Assembly: GCF_012102705.1 (NCBI RefSeq)
Contig: NZ_JAAVTA010000006.1
Coordinates: forward strand, 78,132 to 142,131
DNA length: 64,000 nucleotides
Direction: 5' to 3'
From: Haematospirillum sp. H1815
GTDB lineage: Bacteria; Pseudomonadota; Alphaproteobacteria; Rhodospirillales; Rhodospirillaceae
Shown here piece after piece: positions 42,417 through 52,211 of the stretch. Position 1 is the stretch's first letter; every line of letters starts with the position of its first letter. A model generated the notes under the pieces. The model was given only the letters and a program-made list of their open reading frames with translations. It was not told the DNA's origin and did not search any database. A program made the position numbers and the translations under genes.

Positions 42417-43064
42417 TCAGTTATCGGCAATGGCGGCAATTTCGGCCCGGACATGGTCAAGTCCTTCCGAGCGTGTCGAGCTGGTACGCAGGATCAGCGG
42501 GTGGGATGCCCCATGTTTTGCCAGCTCCTGTTGCGTCTTCGCCATCACAGATTCCAGCGCATCGCCACGCAGCTTGTCGGTTTTGGTCAGAACAATCTGG
42601 TAGTTGACCGCGGCTGTATCCAGCATGGACATGATCTCCCGATCGCTGTCTTTCAGACCGTGACGGCTGTCCACCAGAAGAAACACGCGGCGCAGGTTCG
42701 GTCGACCACGCAGGTAGGACTTCACCAAGCGGGTCCACTTTTTCACCTGGTCCTGCGGAGCCCGTGCATACCCGTAGCCGGGCAGATCTGCCAGTAACAG
42801 ACGGTCATCGAGGGAGAAAAAGTTGACCTCCTGGGTCCGGCCCGGTGTGTCGGACGTGCGGGCTAAGGCGCGGGTTCCGGTCAGCGCGTTGATCAGGCTT
42901 GATTTCCCTACATTCGACCGGCCGGCCATGCAGACTTCGGGCAAGGTGGCTTCCGGCAGCTTGTCCAGAGATACCACCCCCAGCATGAAGCGGCATGGCC
43001 TGGAGAAGAGAAGGCGTCCCTTCTCCAGGTCTGCGTCGTCAAAAGGCTTGTCGGCATCACGCAA
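42417..43064 (-). CDS. engB: Ribosome biogenesis GTPase EngB/YsxC (YihA)
   Basis: A 215-residue GTPase needed for large ribosomal subunit assembly. The G motifs are in place: G1 GRSNVGKSS, G2 region TSDTPGRT, G3 DLPGYGYA, G4 TKTDKL and the G5 region SSTRSEG. The start is a TTG (43064) with a GGGGGG run seven bases upstream. It follows yidC by 33 bases in the rpmH-rnpA-yidD-yidC-engB order that is standard in alphaproteobacteria. Confidence 0.95.
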   Translation of the reverse strand: MRDADKPFDDADLEKGRLLFSRPCRFMLGVVSLDKLPEATLPEVCMAGRSNVGKSSLINALTGTRALARTSDTPGRTQEVNFFSLDDRLLLADLPGYGYARAPQDQVKKWTRLVKSYLRGRPNLRRVFLLVDSRHGLKDSDREIMSMLDTAAVNYQIVLTKTDKLRGDALESVMAKTQQELAKHGASHPLILRTSSTRSEGLDHVRAEIAAIADN

Positions 43065-43097
43065 GAGCTTGCCCCCCGCTTTGGTGTCGAGCCACGA

Positions 43098-44804
43098 TCA
43101 TGTCCGGCCTGCATGGGCGGGGGCCTCGTCATGGCGGCGCATGATCGACCATTGCTGGGCAATGGACAGGATATTGTTCCAGGCCCAGTAAATCACCAGA
43201 CCAGCAGGGAACCCGGCCAGCATGAAGGTGAAAAGAACCGGCAGGAACATCATGACCTTGGCCTGGACCGGATCGGCCGGCGCAGGATTCAGCTTCTGCT
43301 GGAACCACATGGTGATCCCCATGATGATGGGCAGGATTCCCAGGTGCAGGAATGACGGCGCGTTCCACGGGATCAGGCCAAACAGGGTGAACAGGTTGGT
43401 CGGGTCCGGCGCAGATAGATCTGTAATGAAGCCATAGAAGGGAGCGTGACGCATTTCCAGCGCAACAAACAGCACCTTGTACAGGGCAAAAAAGATCGGA
43501 ATCTGGATCAGGATCGGCAGGCACCCAGCCAGCGGATTGACTTTCTCGTCCCGGTACAGGGCCATCATTTCCTGCTGCATCCGCACACGGTCATTCTGGA
43601 ACCGCTCCTGCAGTTCCTTGACCTTGGGCTGCAGTATTTTCATCCGGTTCATGGCTTTGTAGGACTTGTTGGCCAACGGATACAGCACAAGCCGCAGGGC
43701 AACCGTAAAGGCAAGAATAGCCAGCCCGAAGTTGCCAAGGAACCCGTAAAGGAACTGGATGGCGATGAAAAACGGCTTGGTCAGGAAGTAAAACCAGCCA
43801 AAATCAATGGCAAGATCAAACCGGTCGATGCCTTTTTCACGGGCATAGCGATCCAGAAGATCCACCTTCTTGGCCCCGGCAAAGAAGTCGGTCACCGTTG
43901 TGATTGTTTCCCCGGGGGCTACTGTACGGGCTGCACCCAGGAAATCACTCTGATAACGGTCATGCCCATCGCCGGTATAGACAAAACGGGCCTTGTTCAC
44001 ATCGCCTTTGGGCAGGTCAATGGCTGTCAGCCAGTATTTGTCGGTAATTCCGATCCAGCCGCCGGTTGACTGATAGTCAACATGACGCTCATCGCGGAGA
44101 TCTTGATACGTGATCTCCTTCAGCGTTCCGTCCAGCACGCCCAATGGGCCTTCGTGCAGGATGTAAAATCCTTCAGTGCGGGGTGTATAGCCACGAGAAA
44201 CCAGCCCGTAGGGATAAAGTGTCAAGGCATCCGGGCCTGTATTCTCGACACTGTCGGTAATCGTGAACAGAAAATCAGGATCCACGCTGACAACACGCCG
44301 GAAGACCAGCCCCTGATCATTCTTCCACACCAAAGCTACCGGTGTGTTCTCTGTCAGGGTTCCCCCCTCGCTCTGCCAGTGGGCATCGGGGCCGGGTACC
44401 TTGATCGCCGGGTTGGCAGATACCCAACCAAACTCGGCATAATGCGGACGCTCCGATCCCTTGGGATTGAGCAGGACAATATTTGCGGAGTGTGGATCCA
44501 CCTGTTCCCGGTACGCCTTCAGGGTCAGGTCATCAATACGCCCGCCATGCAGGGACAAGGAACCGGACAGGGATGGTGTATCAATGCGTACACGCTGACC
44601 TTCCGCCAGCACTGTATTCCGGTCGCGTGGGCCTGTTGGTGCTGCAATGCCCGGATCAGCCGCCACAGGGCCGGGTGTGGTATCGATGGTCGCATCCGAC
44701 CGGACCGGAACAGGGGCCGGCAGCGTAGGGGCAAAGTACTCAAAGCCGGCAAGAATTGCCACCATCAGCACCATGGCCAGAATGAAGTTCTTTTGTTCAG
44801 GCAT
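43098..44804 (-). CDS. yidC: Membrane protein insertase YidC
   Basis: YidC inserts and folds inner-membrane proteins, alone or with SecYEG. The 568-residue product has the N-terminal anchor (MPEQKNFILAMVLMVAILAGFEYF), a large periplasmic P1 domain (residues about 60-340) and the C-terminal five-helix core. The core includes the positively charged groove arginine in FTVALRLVLYPLANKSYKAMNRMKILQPKVKEL and the conserved PIFFALYKVLFVALEMR and LPVLFTFMLAGFPAGLVIYWAWNN helices. It lies between yidD and engB. Confidence 0.97.
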   Translation of the reverse strand: MPEQKNFILAMVLMVAILAGFEYFAPTLPAPVPVRSDATIDTTPGPVAADPGIAAPTGPRDRNTVLAEGQRVRIDTPSLSGSLSLHGGRIDDLTLKAYREQVDPHSANIVLLNPKGSERPHYAEFGWVSANPAIKVPGPDAHWQSEGGTLTENTPVALVWKNDQGLVFRRVVSVDPDFLFTITDSVENTGPDALTLYPYGLVSRGYTPRTEGFYILHEGPLGVLDGTLKEITYQDLRDERHVDYQSTGGWIGITDKYWLTAIDLPKGDVNKARFVYTGDGHDRYQSDFLGAARTVAPGETITTVTDFFAGAKKVDLLDRYAREKGIDRFDLAIDFGWFYFLTKPFFIAIQFLYGFLGNFGLAILAFTVALRLVLYPLANKSYKAMNRMKILQPKVKELQERFQNDRVRMQQEMMALYRDEKVNPLAGCLPILIQIPIFFALYKVLFVALEMRHAPFYGFITDLSAPDPTNLFTLFGLIPWNAPSFLHLGILPIIMGITMWFQQKLNPAPADPVQAKVMMFLPVLFTFMLAGFPAGLVIYWAWNNILSIAQQWSIMRRHDEAPAHAGRT

Positions 44805-44840
44805 CTGTACGTAGTCCGGGTGTTGTGCCAGTCGGAAAAT

Positions 44841-45101
44841 TCAGTGGCGGTGAAGATGGCCGCACTTGGGCGGTGTGTCCAGAGTCTCTGGTACGGGGTC
44901 GTATCCGCTTCCCCCCAGCGGGTGGCAGCGCAGGATGCGTTTCAGGGCCATCCAGCTGCCCCGTATGGCACCGAACCGTGCTATGGCTTCGTACGCATAC
45001 GCAGAGCAGGTTGGCAGGTAGCGGCATGTCGGGGGCAGAAACGGGGAGATGCCAAGCCGATAGGCCCGTATCAGTCCCCTCAGGATGCAGGCAACACTCA
45101 T
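44841..45101 (-). CDS. yidD: Membrane protein insertion efficiency factor YidD
   Basis: An 86-residue protein with the family signature [31 protein letters not shown] and the later [17 protein letters not shown]. YidD is an amphipathic inner-membrane-associated factor that aids YidC-dependent insertion. Its ATG overlaps the last base of the rnpA stop (TAATG), so it is translationally coupled to rnpA. It is 36 bases before yidC. Confidence 0.95.
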   Translation of the reverse strand: MSVACILRGLIRAYRLGISPFLPPTCRYLPTCSAYAYEAIARFGAIRGSWMALKRILRCHPLGGSGYDPVPETLDTPPKCGHLHRH

Positions 45102-45685
45102 TACGTTGCCGCTTTGTCGGAACTAGAGGCGGGCGCTTTTTCTGTGCGGGTTTGCTTCTTTCGACCGCCCTTGCGCGGGGGCATGGGTGCTGCACTCCCC
45201 GGGGCCATCTTGGCTACACGGGCCAAGGTTGTCTTCAAGTCCGCGACCAGAAGATCAAAGTGACGGTCAACCGTCGCTCCTCGCCCTATAATAACGTAGT
45301 CTGTCCATGGCTCGACATGTTCAGCCATGATACGATCCACAACAGCGCGAAGACGTCGCCTAGCACGGTTCCGGGCTACAGCGTTTCCAACTTTCTTGGA
45401 TACGGTGAAGCCTACACGGACCAAGGATGTCTTGCTTGCGCCGAGCTGTGTGTTCGTATGACCGCTTTCCATGCCTTCGGTGGCACTCGCTGCCGGATCC
45501 AGGAAAAAGCCCGAAGGGCACGAAGAGTGCCGCACGGCTTCCTCTTTTTCCCTGTCCGACATGGCAGCAGCTTGAACAATCAGGCCAGGCATAGCCCATT
45601 TGCGCCGTTCAGCAGCGACTCGCAGGAAATCGCGTCTCCGCTTGAGGCGGTTAACCACCACAGAGGTGTCAGCTGCTGCCCGCAC
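45101..45685 (-). CDS. rnpA: Ribonuclease P protein component, enlarged
   Basis: The protein subunit of RNase P assists the RNA in removing tRNA 5' leaders. The core is recognisable: [28 protein letters not shown] at the N-terminus, then [25 protein letters not shown] (RNR basic signature) and [22 protein letters not shown]. At 194 residues it is much longer than the usual 110-130. About 45 residues ([12 protein letters not shown]...ASKTS) are inserted between the first strand and the RNR block, and about 30 basic/Ala-rich residues extend the C-terminus. Located 19 bases after rpmH and overlapping yidD. Confidence 0.93.
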   Translation of the reverse strand: MRAAADTSVVVNRLKRRRDFLRVAAERRKWAMPGLIVQAAAMSDREKEEAVRHSSCPSGFFLDPAASATEGMESGHTNTQLGASKTSLVRVGFTVSKKVGNAVARNRARRRLRAVVDRIMAEHVEPWTDYVIIGRGATVDRHFDLLVADLKTTLARVAKMAPGSAAPMPPRKGGRKKQTRTEKAPASSSDKAAT

Positions 45686-45704
45686 GAGCCAGGCGCCCCG
45701 TAGA

Positions 45705-45839
45705 TCAGGCGCTCAGACGCTTGCGGCCCTTGGCGCGACGGGCAGACAGAATCCTGCGTCCGCCAACGGTTGCCATGCGGGTGCGGAAGCCATGACGGCG
45801 CTTGCGAACCAGTTTGCTGGGTTGATAAGTGCGCTTCAC
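45705..45839 (-). CDS. rpmH: 50S ribosomal protein L34
   Basis: A 44-residue, very basic protein reading [21 protein letters not shown] at the start and ending GRKRLSA, the exact L34 family length. It begins with GTG at 45839; a CGGAG lies about ten bases upstream. The longer open frame to 46013 covers the promoter. First gene of the rpmH-rnpA-yidD-yidC-engB group. Confidence 0.96.
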   Translation of the reverse strand: MKRTYQPSKLVRKRRHGFRTRMATVGGRRILSARRAKGRKRLSA

Positions 45840-45944
45840 GGTACAAAAACTCCGGTCAATCAGTGTAATCGCGGGATGTTTTGCCTTTTTACGGCAGCAA
45901 ACAGCGAACGGCCTGCAGGGGCCGAATGTCAAAACAGAAGCGGC

Positions 45945-45974
45945 TGTATAGCGGGACACCGGGGTAAAAGTCAA
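45945..45974 (-). promoter_or_regulatory. Promoter of rpmH
   Basis: On the minus strand TTGACT (45974-45969) and TATACA (45950-45945) are separated by 18 bases, with a predicted start near 45938, about 100 bases before the GTG of rpmH. A strong consensus-like promoter is expected for a ribosomal protein gene. Confidence 0.72.
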
Positions 45975-46240
45975 TGCCGGTAGCGCAAGGTTCTGTTTTT
46001 TGCATAAGGGCAAGCTGTGGCCTGAATTTGTCTCCTTTGCGTGATGGGGACTCCGGCTTGGCCTCTTGACGTTCCAGTTCCTGGAGTCGGGTTCATTTCA
46101 CGGCGCGGTATGATTATTTGACGTGACGTTATGCGGGTGAGGTGCGGAAGGTTTCCGTGCAGGGTAGTGCAGCCGCAAGCTTGTCCAGTGGGCACAATGC
46201 CCATGCCGGCATACAGGATAAAATTGAGATTCCTGATGAA
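45975..46240. other. Intergenic region between the divergent rpmH and ccoN promoters
   Basis: No gene, tRNA or clear hairpin is supported here. It separates the rpmH promoter from the FNR-controlled ccoN promoter. Frames that cross it show no family resemblance and no good ribosome sites. Confidence 0.4.
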
Positions 46241-46254
46241 TTGATATAGATCAA
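46241..46254 (+). promoter_or_regulatory. Perfect FNR box upstream of ccoNOQP
   Basis: TTGATATAGATCAA is an exact TTGAT-N4-ATCAA site. A -10-like CATAGT lies at 46277-46282, which places the box at about -41.5, the class II activation position of FNR/FixK. The FNR protein encoded at 54854-55591 has the recognition residues for this half-site. The leader to ccoN would be about 250 bases. Confidence 0.88.
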
Positions 46255-46540
46255 TGGGGAGCCCCGGTGTCCGGGGCATAGTGCGCGCCCGTATTTTGTC
46301 CGGTGGAATGTGTACATCTTTTGCAGGCTTCCTGCAGCCTTCCCGTATGTGTCGTGTTTGTGGCGAGATTACGTACCAGGATGGCGGAGTACCGGGTCTG
46401 GATAACGGGGAGGTATGGTGTGCGTATGCCTTGGCGGAGAGTATGCCGCGCTTCCGCGTGGTGTTGTCGGGGTTACGGGTTTTCGTCAGATATCTGACGT
46501 TTTGCACAGGATATTTGTTTTGGTCGGTACAGGAGGGGTC

Positions 46541-48025
46541 ATGACCCAGGCGACCACGGCGCACAGCGCTCCGGCGGCAGCCACCGCCTATAATATGGAT
46601 GTTATCCGCAAGTTCGTCGTCGCGGCGATGTTCTGGGGTGTTGTCGGCTTTTGTGCCGGTGATTTTATTGCCTGGCAGCTGGCGTATCCATTACTGAATC
46701 TGGATCTGGAGTGGACGACGTTCGGTCGCCTGCGCCCGGTTCATACGTCGGCTGTTATTTTTGCCTTTGGTGGAAATATCCTGATCGGCAGTTCCCTTTA
46801 CATCGTCCAGAGAACCTGCCGCGCCGGGCTTTGGGGCGGGAACGTCACGGGCAACATCATTTTCTGGGGCTATCAAGCCTTTATTGTGATGGCAGCCCTG
46901 TCCTATGTGTTTGGCTATACCCAGAGTCAGGAGTATGCCGAGCCTGAGTGGCCTATTGACCTGTTTCTGACCGTTGTGTGGGTGGTGTATCTGGCGGCCT
47001 TCCTCGGAACCGTCATCCGGCGCCAGGAAGAGCACATCTATGTTGCCAACTGGTTCCTGCTGGCTTTCATCGTCGTTGTGGCCATGCTGCATCTCGGGAA
47101 TGGACTGGCCGTGCCGGTTTCATTCCTTGGTATGAAGTCCTATTCCCTGTACGCCGGTGTGCAATCGGCCATGATCCAGTGGTGGTATGGTCACAACGCG
47201 GTTGGTTTCTTCCTGACAGCCGGCTTTTTGGGAATGATGTATTACTTCATGCCCAAGCGTGCCGGGCGCCCGGTCTATTCCTATCGTCTGTCGATTGTGC
47301 ACTTCTGGGCCCTGATCTTTCTGTACATCTGGGCCGGCCCGCATCACCTCCATTACACATCCCTGCCGGACTGGACCCAGACCCTGGGCATGACCATGTC
47401 GGTTATCCTGTGGATGCCTTCGTGGGGGGGGATGATCAACGGCATGATGACCCTGTCCGGTGCGTGGGACAAACTGCGGACCGACCCGGTCATGCGTTTC
47501 CTTGTTACGTCGGTGGCGTTTTATGGCATGTCAACCTTTGAAGGACCGATGATGTCCATCAAGGCTGTGAACTCGCTGTCACACTTTACCGACTGGACGG
47601 TTGGCCACGTTCATTCCGGGGCATTGGGATGGGTGGCGTTTGTCTCCTTTGGGGCCATGTACTACCTGATCCCTGTCTTGTGGGGGCGCAAGTCGCTTTA
47701 CAGCATGCGTCTGGTTTCCTACCACTTCTGGATCGCCACGATTGGTATTGTGCTCTACATCTCTGCCATGTGGGTCTCCGGGATCATGCAGGGCCTGATG
47801 TGGCGTGCCTACAATGAACTTGGCTTCCTGCAGTACTCCTTTGTCGAGACTGTGGAGGCGATGCATCCCTACTATGTGATCCGTGCAACCGGTGGCCTGT
47901 TGTTCGTCATTGGTTCCCTGATCATGGCCTGGAACATGTATCGGACCATCAAGGGTGATATCCGCGAGGAAACCCCTTATGAAATGCCGGAACTGTCTCC
48001 GGCGCCAAGCCCTGTGCGGCGTTGA
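46541..48025 (+). CDS. ccoN: cbb3-type cytochrome c oxidase subunit I
   Basis: The catalytic subunit that reduces oxygen at a haem b3-CuB centre in the inner membrane with high oxygen affinity. The 494-residue protein has about twelve membrane helices. Metal ligands are visible in [13 protein letters not shown] (CuB histidine and nearby Tyr), [13 protein letters not shown] (two CuB histidines) and [15 protein letters not shown] (haem histidines). A GGAGGGG precedes ATG 46541. First gene of ccoNOQP, behind an FNR box. Confidence 0.97.
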   Translation: MTQATTAHSAPAAATAYNMDVIRKFVVAAMFWGVVGFCAGDFIAWQLAYPLLNLDLEWTTFGRLRPVHTSAVIFAFGGNILIGSSLYIVQRTCRAGLWGGNVTGNIIFWGYQAFIVMAALSYVFGYTQSQEYAEPEWPIDLFLTVVWVVYLAAFLGTVIRRQEEHIYVANWFLLAFIVVVAMLHLGNGLAVPVSFLGMKSYSLYAGVQSAMIQWWYGHNAVGFFLTAGFLGMMYYFMPKRAGRPVYSYRLSIVHFWALIFLYIWAGPHHLHYTSLPDWTQTLGMTMSVILWMPSWGGMINGMMTLSGAWDKLRTDPVMRFLVTSVAFYGMSTFEGPMMSIKAVNSLSHFTDWTVGHVHSGALGWVAFVSFGAMYYLIPVLWGRKSLYSMRLVSYHFWIATIGIVLYISAMWVSGIMQGLMWRAYNELGFLQYSFVETVEAMHPYYVIRATGGLLFVIGSLIMAWNMYRTIKGDIREETPYEMPELSPAPSPVRR

Positions 48026-48042
48026 GACAGGGGGAAAGAGAA

Positions 48043-48789
48043 ATGAGTCTTGTCAAGCATCACGGCAAGGTCGAGAAAAACGTCCTTGTTCTTTTGGTCG
48101 GCACCTTCCTGACGGTTATCATCGGTGGTCTGGTCGAGGTTGTGCCCCTGTTTTCCGTGGAATCCACCATCGAGAAGGTGCAGGGGGTTCGTCCCTACTC
48201 ACCGCTGGAACTTGCGGGTCGCAACATCTACATGAGTGAAGGGTGCTATAACTGCCATACGCAGCAGGTACGCCCCTTCCGTGACGAGGTAGAGCGTTAC
48301 GGCCATTATTCCCTGGCCGCGGAGTCCCAGTATGACCATCCATTCCAGTGGGGGTCCAAGCGTACAGGGCCTGATCTGGCCCGCCTGGGTGGAAAGTATT
48401 CAAACGAGTGGCACCTGCGTCACTTGGTCAACCCGCGTGATGTTGTGCCGGAATCGATCATGCCCGGTTATCCGCATCTGGCACGCCAGAGCCTGACGTT
48501 TGATGATGCGGCGGCGCACCTGAAGACCCTGCGGATTGTTGGTGTTCCTTATACCGAAGATGACCTTGCCAAGGCAGTGGAGGATTTCCGGGCCCAGGCT
48601 GACCCGGATGCCGACCATGAAGGGCTTCTGGCGCGTTATCCCAAGGCTGTGACCGGCGATTTTGACGGGGATCCAACCCGTCTGACCAAAGCCGATGCCC
48701 TGATTGCCTATCTTCAGGTTTTGGGCACCATGGTTGATTTTACCCAGTTCGATCCTGCCCGCAAGGCGGACGCGAATATCTACCGCTAG
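48043..48789 (+). CDS. ccoO: cbb3-type cytochrome c oxidase subunit II (monohaem)
   Basis: A 248-residue membrane-anchored c-type cytochrome that passes electrons to CcoN. It has one N-terminal membrane helix ([22 protein letters not shown]) and one haem c site C68-Y-N-C71-H72 in [17 protein letters not shown]. The axial Met is probably in [10 protein letters not shown]. The start MSLVKHH (48043) follows ccoN by 17 bases with GGGGGAAAG upstream. Confidence 0.96.
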   Translation: MSLVKHHGKVEKNVLVLLVGTFLTVIIGGLVEVVPLFSVESTIEKVQGVRPYSPLELAGRNIYMSEGCYNCHTQQVRPFRDEVERYGHYSLAAESQYDHPFQWGSKRTGPDLARLGGKYSNEWHLRHLVNPRDVVPESIMPGYPHLARQSLTFDDAAAHLKTLRIVGVPYTEDDLAKAVEDFRAQADPDADHEGLLARYPKAVTGDFDGDPTRLTKADALIAYLQVLGTMVDFTQFDPARKADANIYR

Positions 48790-48798
48790 GGGATCTGT

Positions 48799-48984
48799 AT
48801 GGAAACGCTGCAGGATATTGCCGTCTTTGCCCGGCAGTTTTGGGGGGTGTGGCTGATGGTTTTCTTTATGGGAATCGTTGCCTATGCCTATTGGCCGCGT
48901 AACCGGGACCGGTTTGACAGTAATGCGATGATCCCCCTGCGGGATGATGAGGACAAGGAGTGGACCAATGGCGGGCGCCCCTGA
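48799..48984 (+). CDS. ccoQ: cbb3-type oxidase subunit CcoQ
   Basis: A 61-residue single-helix protein (FWGVWLMVFFMGIVAYAYWP) with the polar tail RNRDRFDSNAMIPLRDDED, typical of CcoQ/FixQ. CcoQ stabilises the complex. It starts nine bases after ccoO and overlaps the start of ccoP by 17 bases. Confidence 0.93.
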   Translation: METLQDIAVFARQFWGVWLMVFFMGIVAYAYWPRNRDRFDSNAMIPLRDDEDKEWTNGGRP

Positions 48985-49855
48985 GAAAGACCCGATTTCG
49001 GGCCTTTACACAACAGGCCATGAGTGGGATGGAATCGCGGAACTGAATACACCTCTCCCGAGATGGTGGATGTATGTGTTCTACACTACGGTTATCTGGG
49101 CGGTTGGGTACTGGATTGTTTATCCCTCGTTTCCGGTCGGGAAGGATTTCCTGCCCGGTATCTGGGAATACAGTTCCCGTCGTGAAGTGGAAGCGGACCT
49201 GATTGCGGCCCACGCTGCCCATCAGAAAGAACGTTCGGCAATTGCCGCGGGTTCGGTTGATGAGATTTACGCCAACCCGCCGCTTCGTGCCTATGCTATT
49301 GCCGGTGGTGGCGTGTTATTCAAGGATAACTGCGCCGGCTGCCATCAATCCGGTGGGGCTGGTGCTGTCGGGTATCCAACCCTGGCTGATGATGAGTGGA
49401 TCTGGGGGGGCACCCTGGCGGATATCCAGCAGACCTTGCTGCACGGGATCCGCTATGACCGTGACCCCGAGACCCGGCAGTCGCAGATGCTGGCTTTTGG
49501 CGACATCCTGTCAACGGATGAAATCAAGCAGGTTGCTGCGTACGTGAAGGATATGTCCAATGGCAAGGTAGTCGCCGGTCCGGGACAGACAATCTATACC
49601 GAGAACTGTGCGGCCTGCCATTCGTCTGATGGTGCCAACCCTGTATCTGATGGGAATCCGGCGATGGGAGCTCCCCCGCTGGGCAACCGTGTCTGGTTGT
49701 ATGCCGGGCCGGGCAAGGAAATGACCATGGAGCGCCTCCAGGCCCAGATTGCCAAGCCAAAGCATGGTGTTATGCCAGCTTGGTCCGGCCGTCTGAAGGA
49801 CGAGGATATCAAGATGCTGACCGTGTACGTTCACTCTCTGGGGGGCGGCCAGTAG
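48968..49855 (+). CDS. ccoP: cbb3-type cytochrome c oxidase subunit III (dihaem)
   Basis: A 295-residue dihaem cytochrome c that brings electrons from cytochrome c or c4/c5 to CcoO. The N-terminal part has DGIAELNTPLPRWWMYVFYTTVIWAVGYWIVYPSFP, the classic CcoP membrane anchor. Haem sites are C122-A-G-C125-H126 and C214-A-A-C217-H218. AGGAG is seven bases upstream of ATG 48968. A hairpin terminator follows about 30 bases after the stop. Confidence 0.97.
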   Translation: MAGAPEKDPISGLYTTGHEWDGIAELNTPLPRWWMYVFYTTVIWAVGYWIVYPSFPVGKDFLPGIWEYSSRREVEADLIAAHAAHQKERSAIAAGSVDEIYANPPLRAYAIAGGGVLFKDNCAGCHQSGGAGAVGYPTLADDEWIWGGTLADIQQTLLHGIRYDRDPETRQSQMLAFGDILSTDEIKQVAAYVKDMSNGKVVAGPGQTIYTENCAACHSSDGANPVSDGNPAMGAPPLGNRVWLYAGPGKEMTMERLQAQIAKPKHGVMPAWSGRLKDEDIKMLTVYVHSLGGGQ

Positions 49856-49886
49856 GTTGTACCTTTTTTCGGGGGAGTTGTTGACC

Positions 49887-49919
49887 AAGGGGCTGCCTGC
49901 ATCCGCAGGTGGCCCTTTT
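49887..49919 (+). terminator. Terminator after ccoP
   Basis: AAGGG...CCTGC pairs with GCAGG...CCCTT around a four-base loop and a small internal loop, followed by TTTT. It separates ccoNOQP from ccoGHIS. Confidence 0.65.
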
Positions 49920-50148
49920 ACAGCATCCGGGCGGTTGTGTGGCAGGTCAGCCATGGGTCGTTTGTGTAAAACTTTGGTAAATGTCCTTACGGGCCTATGA
50001 TTTATGCGGGAATGTCAGTTCTTGGGCAGGACAGGCGGCCATACGGGCGATGCGGGTTTCATCCTGCGTTGCGCGTGTGCTGCCGGGCCCGGATTCCCGC
50101 CCCGAGTCTGTAACGTGAGTTCATGCCTGAAGGAATCTGGGCAACGCA

Positions 50149-51624
50149 ATGACATTGAATGAGAAAGAGACAGATGCTTCCGGATCCGGACGCACGGAGA
50201 AGACAGGGAAACTGGAGAAAGTGTCCCTGTACGCGGAGCATGTAAAGGTCCAGCCCAAGCATATGCCGGGATTATTCCGGAGCATCAAGAACTGGGCCAA
50301 TGTTGCTTTCATGCTCATTTACTTCCTGACCCCCTGGTTACGGTGGGATCGTGGTCCCAATGCGCCGGATCAGGCTATTCTTCTGGATCTGGAAGGGCGG
50401 CGGGCCTATTTGCTGTGGCTGGAAATATGGCCCCAGGAAATCTACTATCTGACCGGTCTTCTGGTTCTTGGGGCCTTGGGGTTGTTCTTTGCGACGGCTT
50501 TGTTGGGGCGGGTGTGGTGTGGCTTTGCCTGCATCCAGACCGTGTTCACCGATATCTTTGTCATGGTCGAGCGCTGGCTGGAAGGGGACCGTAACGCCAG
50601 GATCAAGCTGGACCGTGGTCCTATGACCGTCGGAAAATTTACCCGCAAGACTATCAAGGTCACAATCTGGGCGCTTATATCGGTCGCAACGGGTTTTGGT
50701 TGGGCCGCTTATTTCAACGATGTTCCGACACTGGCAACAACCTTTCTGACCGGTGATGCTGGCTGGGGTGTTTACCTGTCGGTGGGGATTGTGGCGGGCT
50801 TCTGTTTCCTGCTGGCTGGCTGGGCGCGGGAGCAGGTGTGCATCTACATGTGCCCGTGGCCCCGCTTCCAGGCATCCATGTTTGACGAAGACAGCCTGAT
50901 CGTGACCTACGAAAAATGGCGTGGTGAGCCCCGTGGATTTGCCAAGAAGGGGACATCGTTTGAAAATCGCGGGCACTGTGTGGATTGTACCTTGTGCGTT
51001 CAGGTCTGCCCAACCGGCATAGACATCCGCAATGGCAGCCAGCTTGCCTGTATTGGCTGCGGTCTCTGTGTTGATGCCTGTAACTCCATGATGGACCGCC
51101 TTGACCTGCCGCGCTGGCTGATCACCTACGACAGTACCAATCGCCAGCTGGCCCGTGCTCGTGGTGAGCCAATAAAACACCGTCTGGTTCGCCCGCGCAC
51201 TATCATCTATGCTGTTTTGATAACGGTGCTGGTTCTGGTCATGATCCTGGGCATATCAACCCGTTCACGTCTGGACGTAACGGTTCTGCATGAACGCAGC
51301 CCGTTGTTCGTAACTCTGACGGACGGGAGCATACGCAATGGCTATACGCTCAAGATCCTGAACAAGAGGCCCGAGAAGAACACGTACGCGGTGTCCCTTC
51401 GCGGCGTTGAGGGTGGGACCCTGAAGGTTGTTGGCTCCGACATTGAGGCCGGGGAGCTTCAGTTGGAGGTTGAACCCAACAGTGTGGCAACGTTCCGTGT
51501 TTATGCCACGGCCCCGCAAAAGGCTCTTGAGGGCAAGGCGACCGATGTTACATTTGCCCTGCGTAATCTTCACACGGGCGAAGCGGCGTCCCGTGGTTCC
51601 TTGTTTGCCGGGCCGCAGCGTTGA
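50149..51624 (+). CDS. ccoG: cbb3 oxidase accessory protein CcoG (FixG/RdxA)
   Basis: CcoG is a membrane iron-sulfur protein that reduces Cu(II) for delivery to the oxidase. The 491 residues hold five or so membrane helices, the periplasm-facing CxxxCP in VCIYMCPWPRFQ, and two 4Fe-4S ferredoxin motifs in HCVDCTLCVQVCPTG and ACIGCGLCVDACN. A C-terminal beta-rich periplasmic domain follows (about 370-491). The gap of 293 bases before it has no visible FNR box. First gene of ccoGHIS. Confidence 0.96.
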   Translation: MTLNEKETDASGSGRTEKTGKLEKVSLYAEHVKVQPKHMPGLFRSIKNWANVAFMLIYFLTPWLRWDRGPNAPDQAILLDLEGRRAYLLWLEIWPQEIYYLTGLLVLGALGLFFATALLGRVWCGFACIQTVFTDIFVMVERWLEGDRNARIKLDRGPMTVGKFTRKTIKVTIWALISVATGFGWAAYFNDVPTLATTFLTGDAGWGVYLSVGIVAGFCFLLAGWAREQVCIYMCPWPRFQASMFDEDSLIVTYEKWRGEPRGFAKKGTSFENRGHCVDCTLCVQVCPTGIDIRNGSQLACIGCGLCVDACNSMMDRLDLPRWLITYDSTNRQLARARGEPIKHRLVRPRTIIYAVLITVLVLVMILGISTRSRLDVTVLHERSPLFVTLTDGSIRNGYTLKILNKRPEKNTYAVSLRGVEGGTLKVVGSDIEAGELQLEVEPNSVATFRVYATAPQKALEGKATDVTFALRNLHTGEAASRGSLFAGPQR

Positions 51625-51665
51625 CCGCCCTGTGTATGCCGGCGCGTTTATGATCAGGAGGAAGT

Positions 51666-52178
51666 GTGCCATCCGTTCAGCAGAACCGACCCCGGGGTTG
51701 GTGGTATCCGTGGATTTTTGTCGGTGGCTTTGGTCTGGTCTTTGTGGTGAATGCCATTCTGCTGACCTTGGCTACCGTGACCTTCAACGGGTTCGAAACC
51801 CGGGAACCGTCCAACCGTCGCAACGGCTATAATGACAAGATTGCCGCCAGTGCCGAGCAGGCGCGTCTTGGCTGGAATGGAAGCCTGTCCCTGCAGCCCC
51901 TGTCTACAGGATCTGCCGATGGAGGGCGCACGGCCCGTGTCACGATGACGTTTACCGGTGCAGAGGGGCATCCCCTGGATGGTCTGGATGTTGCGGTCCT
52001 TGTGTGGCGCCCGACCCAGGAAGGGCTTGACCGTCATGTGGAGCTGCCGCCGGCCGGGCCTGGCACCTATGCCCGCGATATCGCGTTTCCCCTTCCGGGC
52101 CTGTGGGAGCTGCGGGTCAGCGCCGGGCGCGGTGATTCTGTCCAGTGGCGCACGATAGAGCGTATTGATCTGAGATAA
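51666..52178 (+). CDS. ccoH: cbb3 oxidase assembly protein CcoH (FixH)
   Basis: A 170-residue protein with one N-terminal membrane helix (WWYPWIFVGGFGLVFVVNAILLTLA) and a periplasmic domain with the FixH pattern (FETREPSNRRNGYNDKIAASAEQARLGWNGSL... GLWELRVSAGRGDSVQW). CcoH assists assembly of the cbb3 complex. It starts with GTG 51666, four bases after AGGAGGAAGT. Placed between ccoG and ccoI as in other proteobacteria. Confidence 0.92.
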   Translation: MPSVQQNRPRGWWYPWIFVGGFGLVFVVNAILLTLATVTFNGFETREPSNRRNGYNDKIAASAEQARLGWNGSLSLQPLSTGSADGGRTARVTMTFTGAEGHPLDGLDVAVLVWRPTQEGLDRHVELPPAGPGTYARDIAFPLPGLWELRVSAGRGDSVQWRTIERIDLR

Positions 52179-52211
52179 ACCTGTTTGTCTGCTTCCGGAA
52201 CGGATGTTGCC

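Noticed and set aside
46254..46544. Plus-strand frame of 96 codons between the FNR box and ccoN
   Set aside because: It overlaps the predicted promoter and leader and the ccoN start, has no ribosome site and resembles no family.
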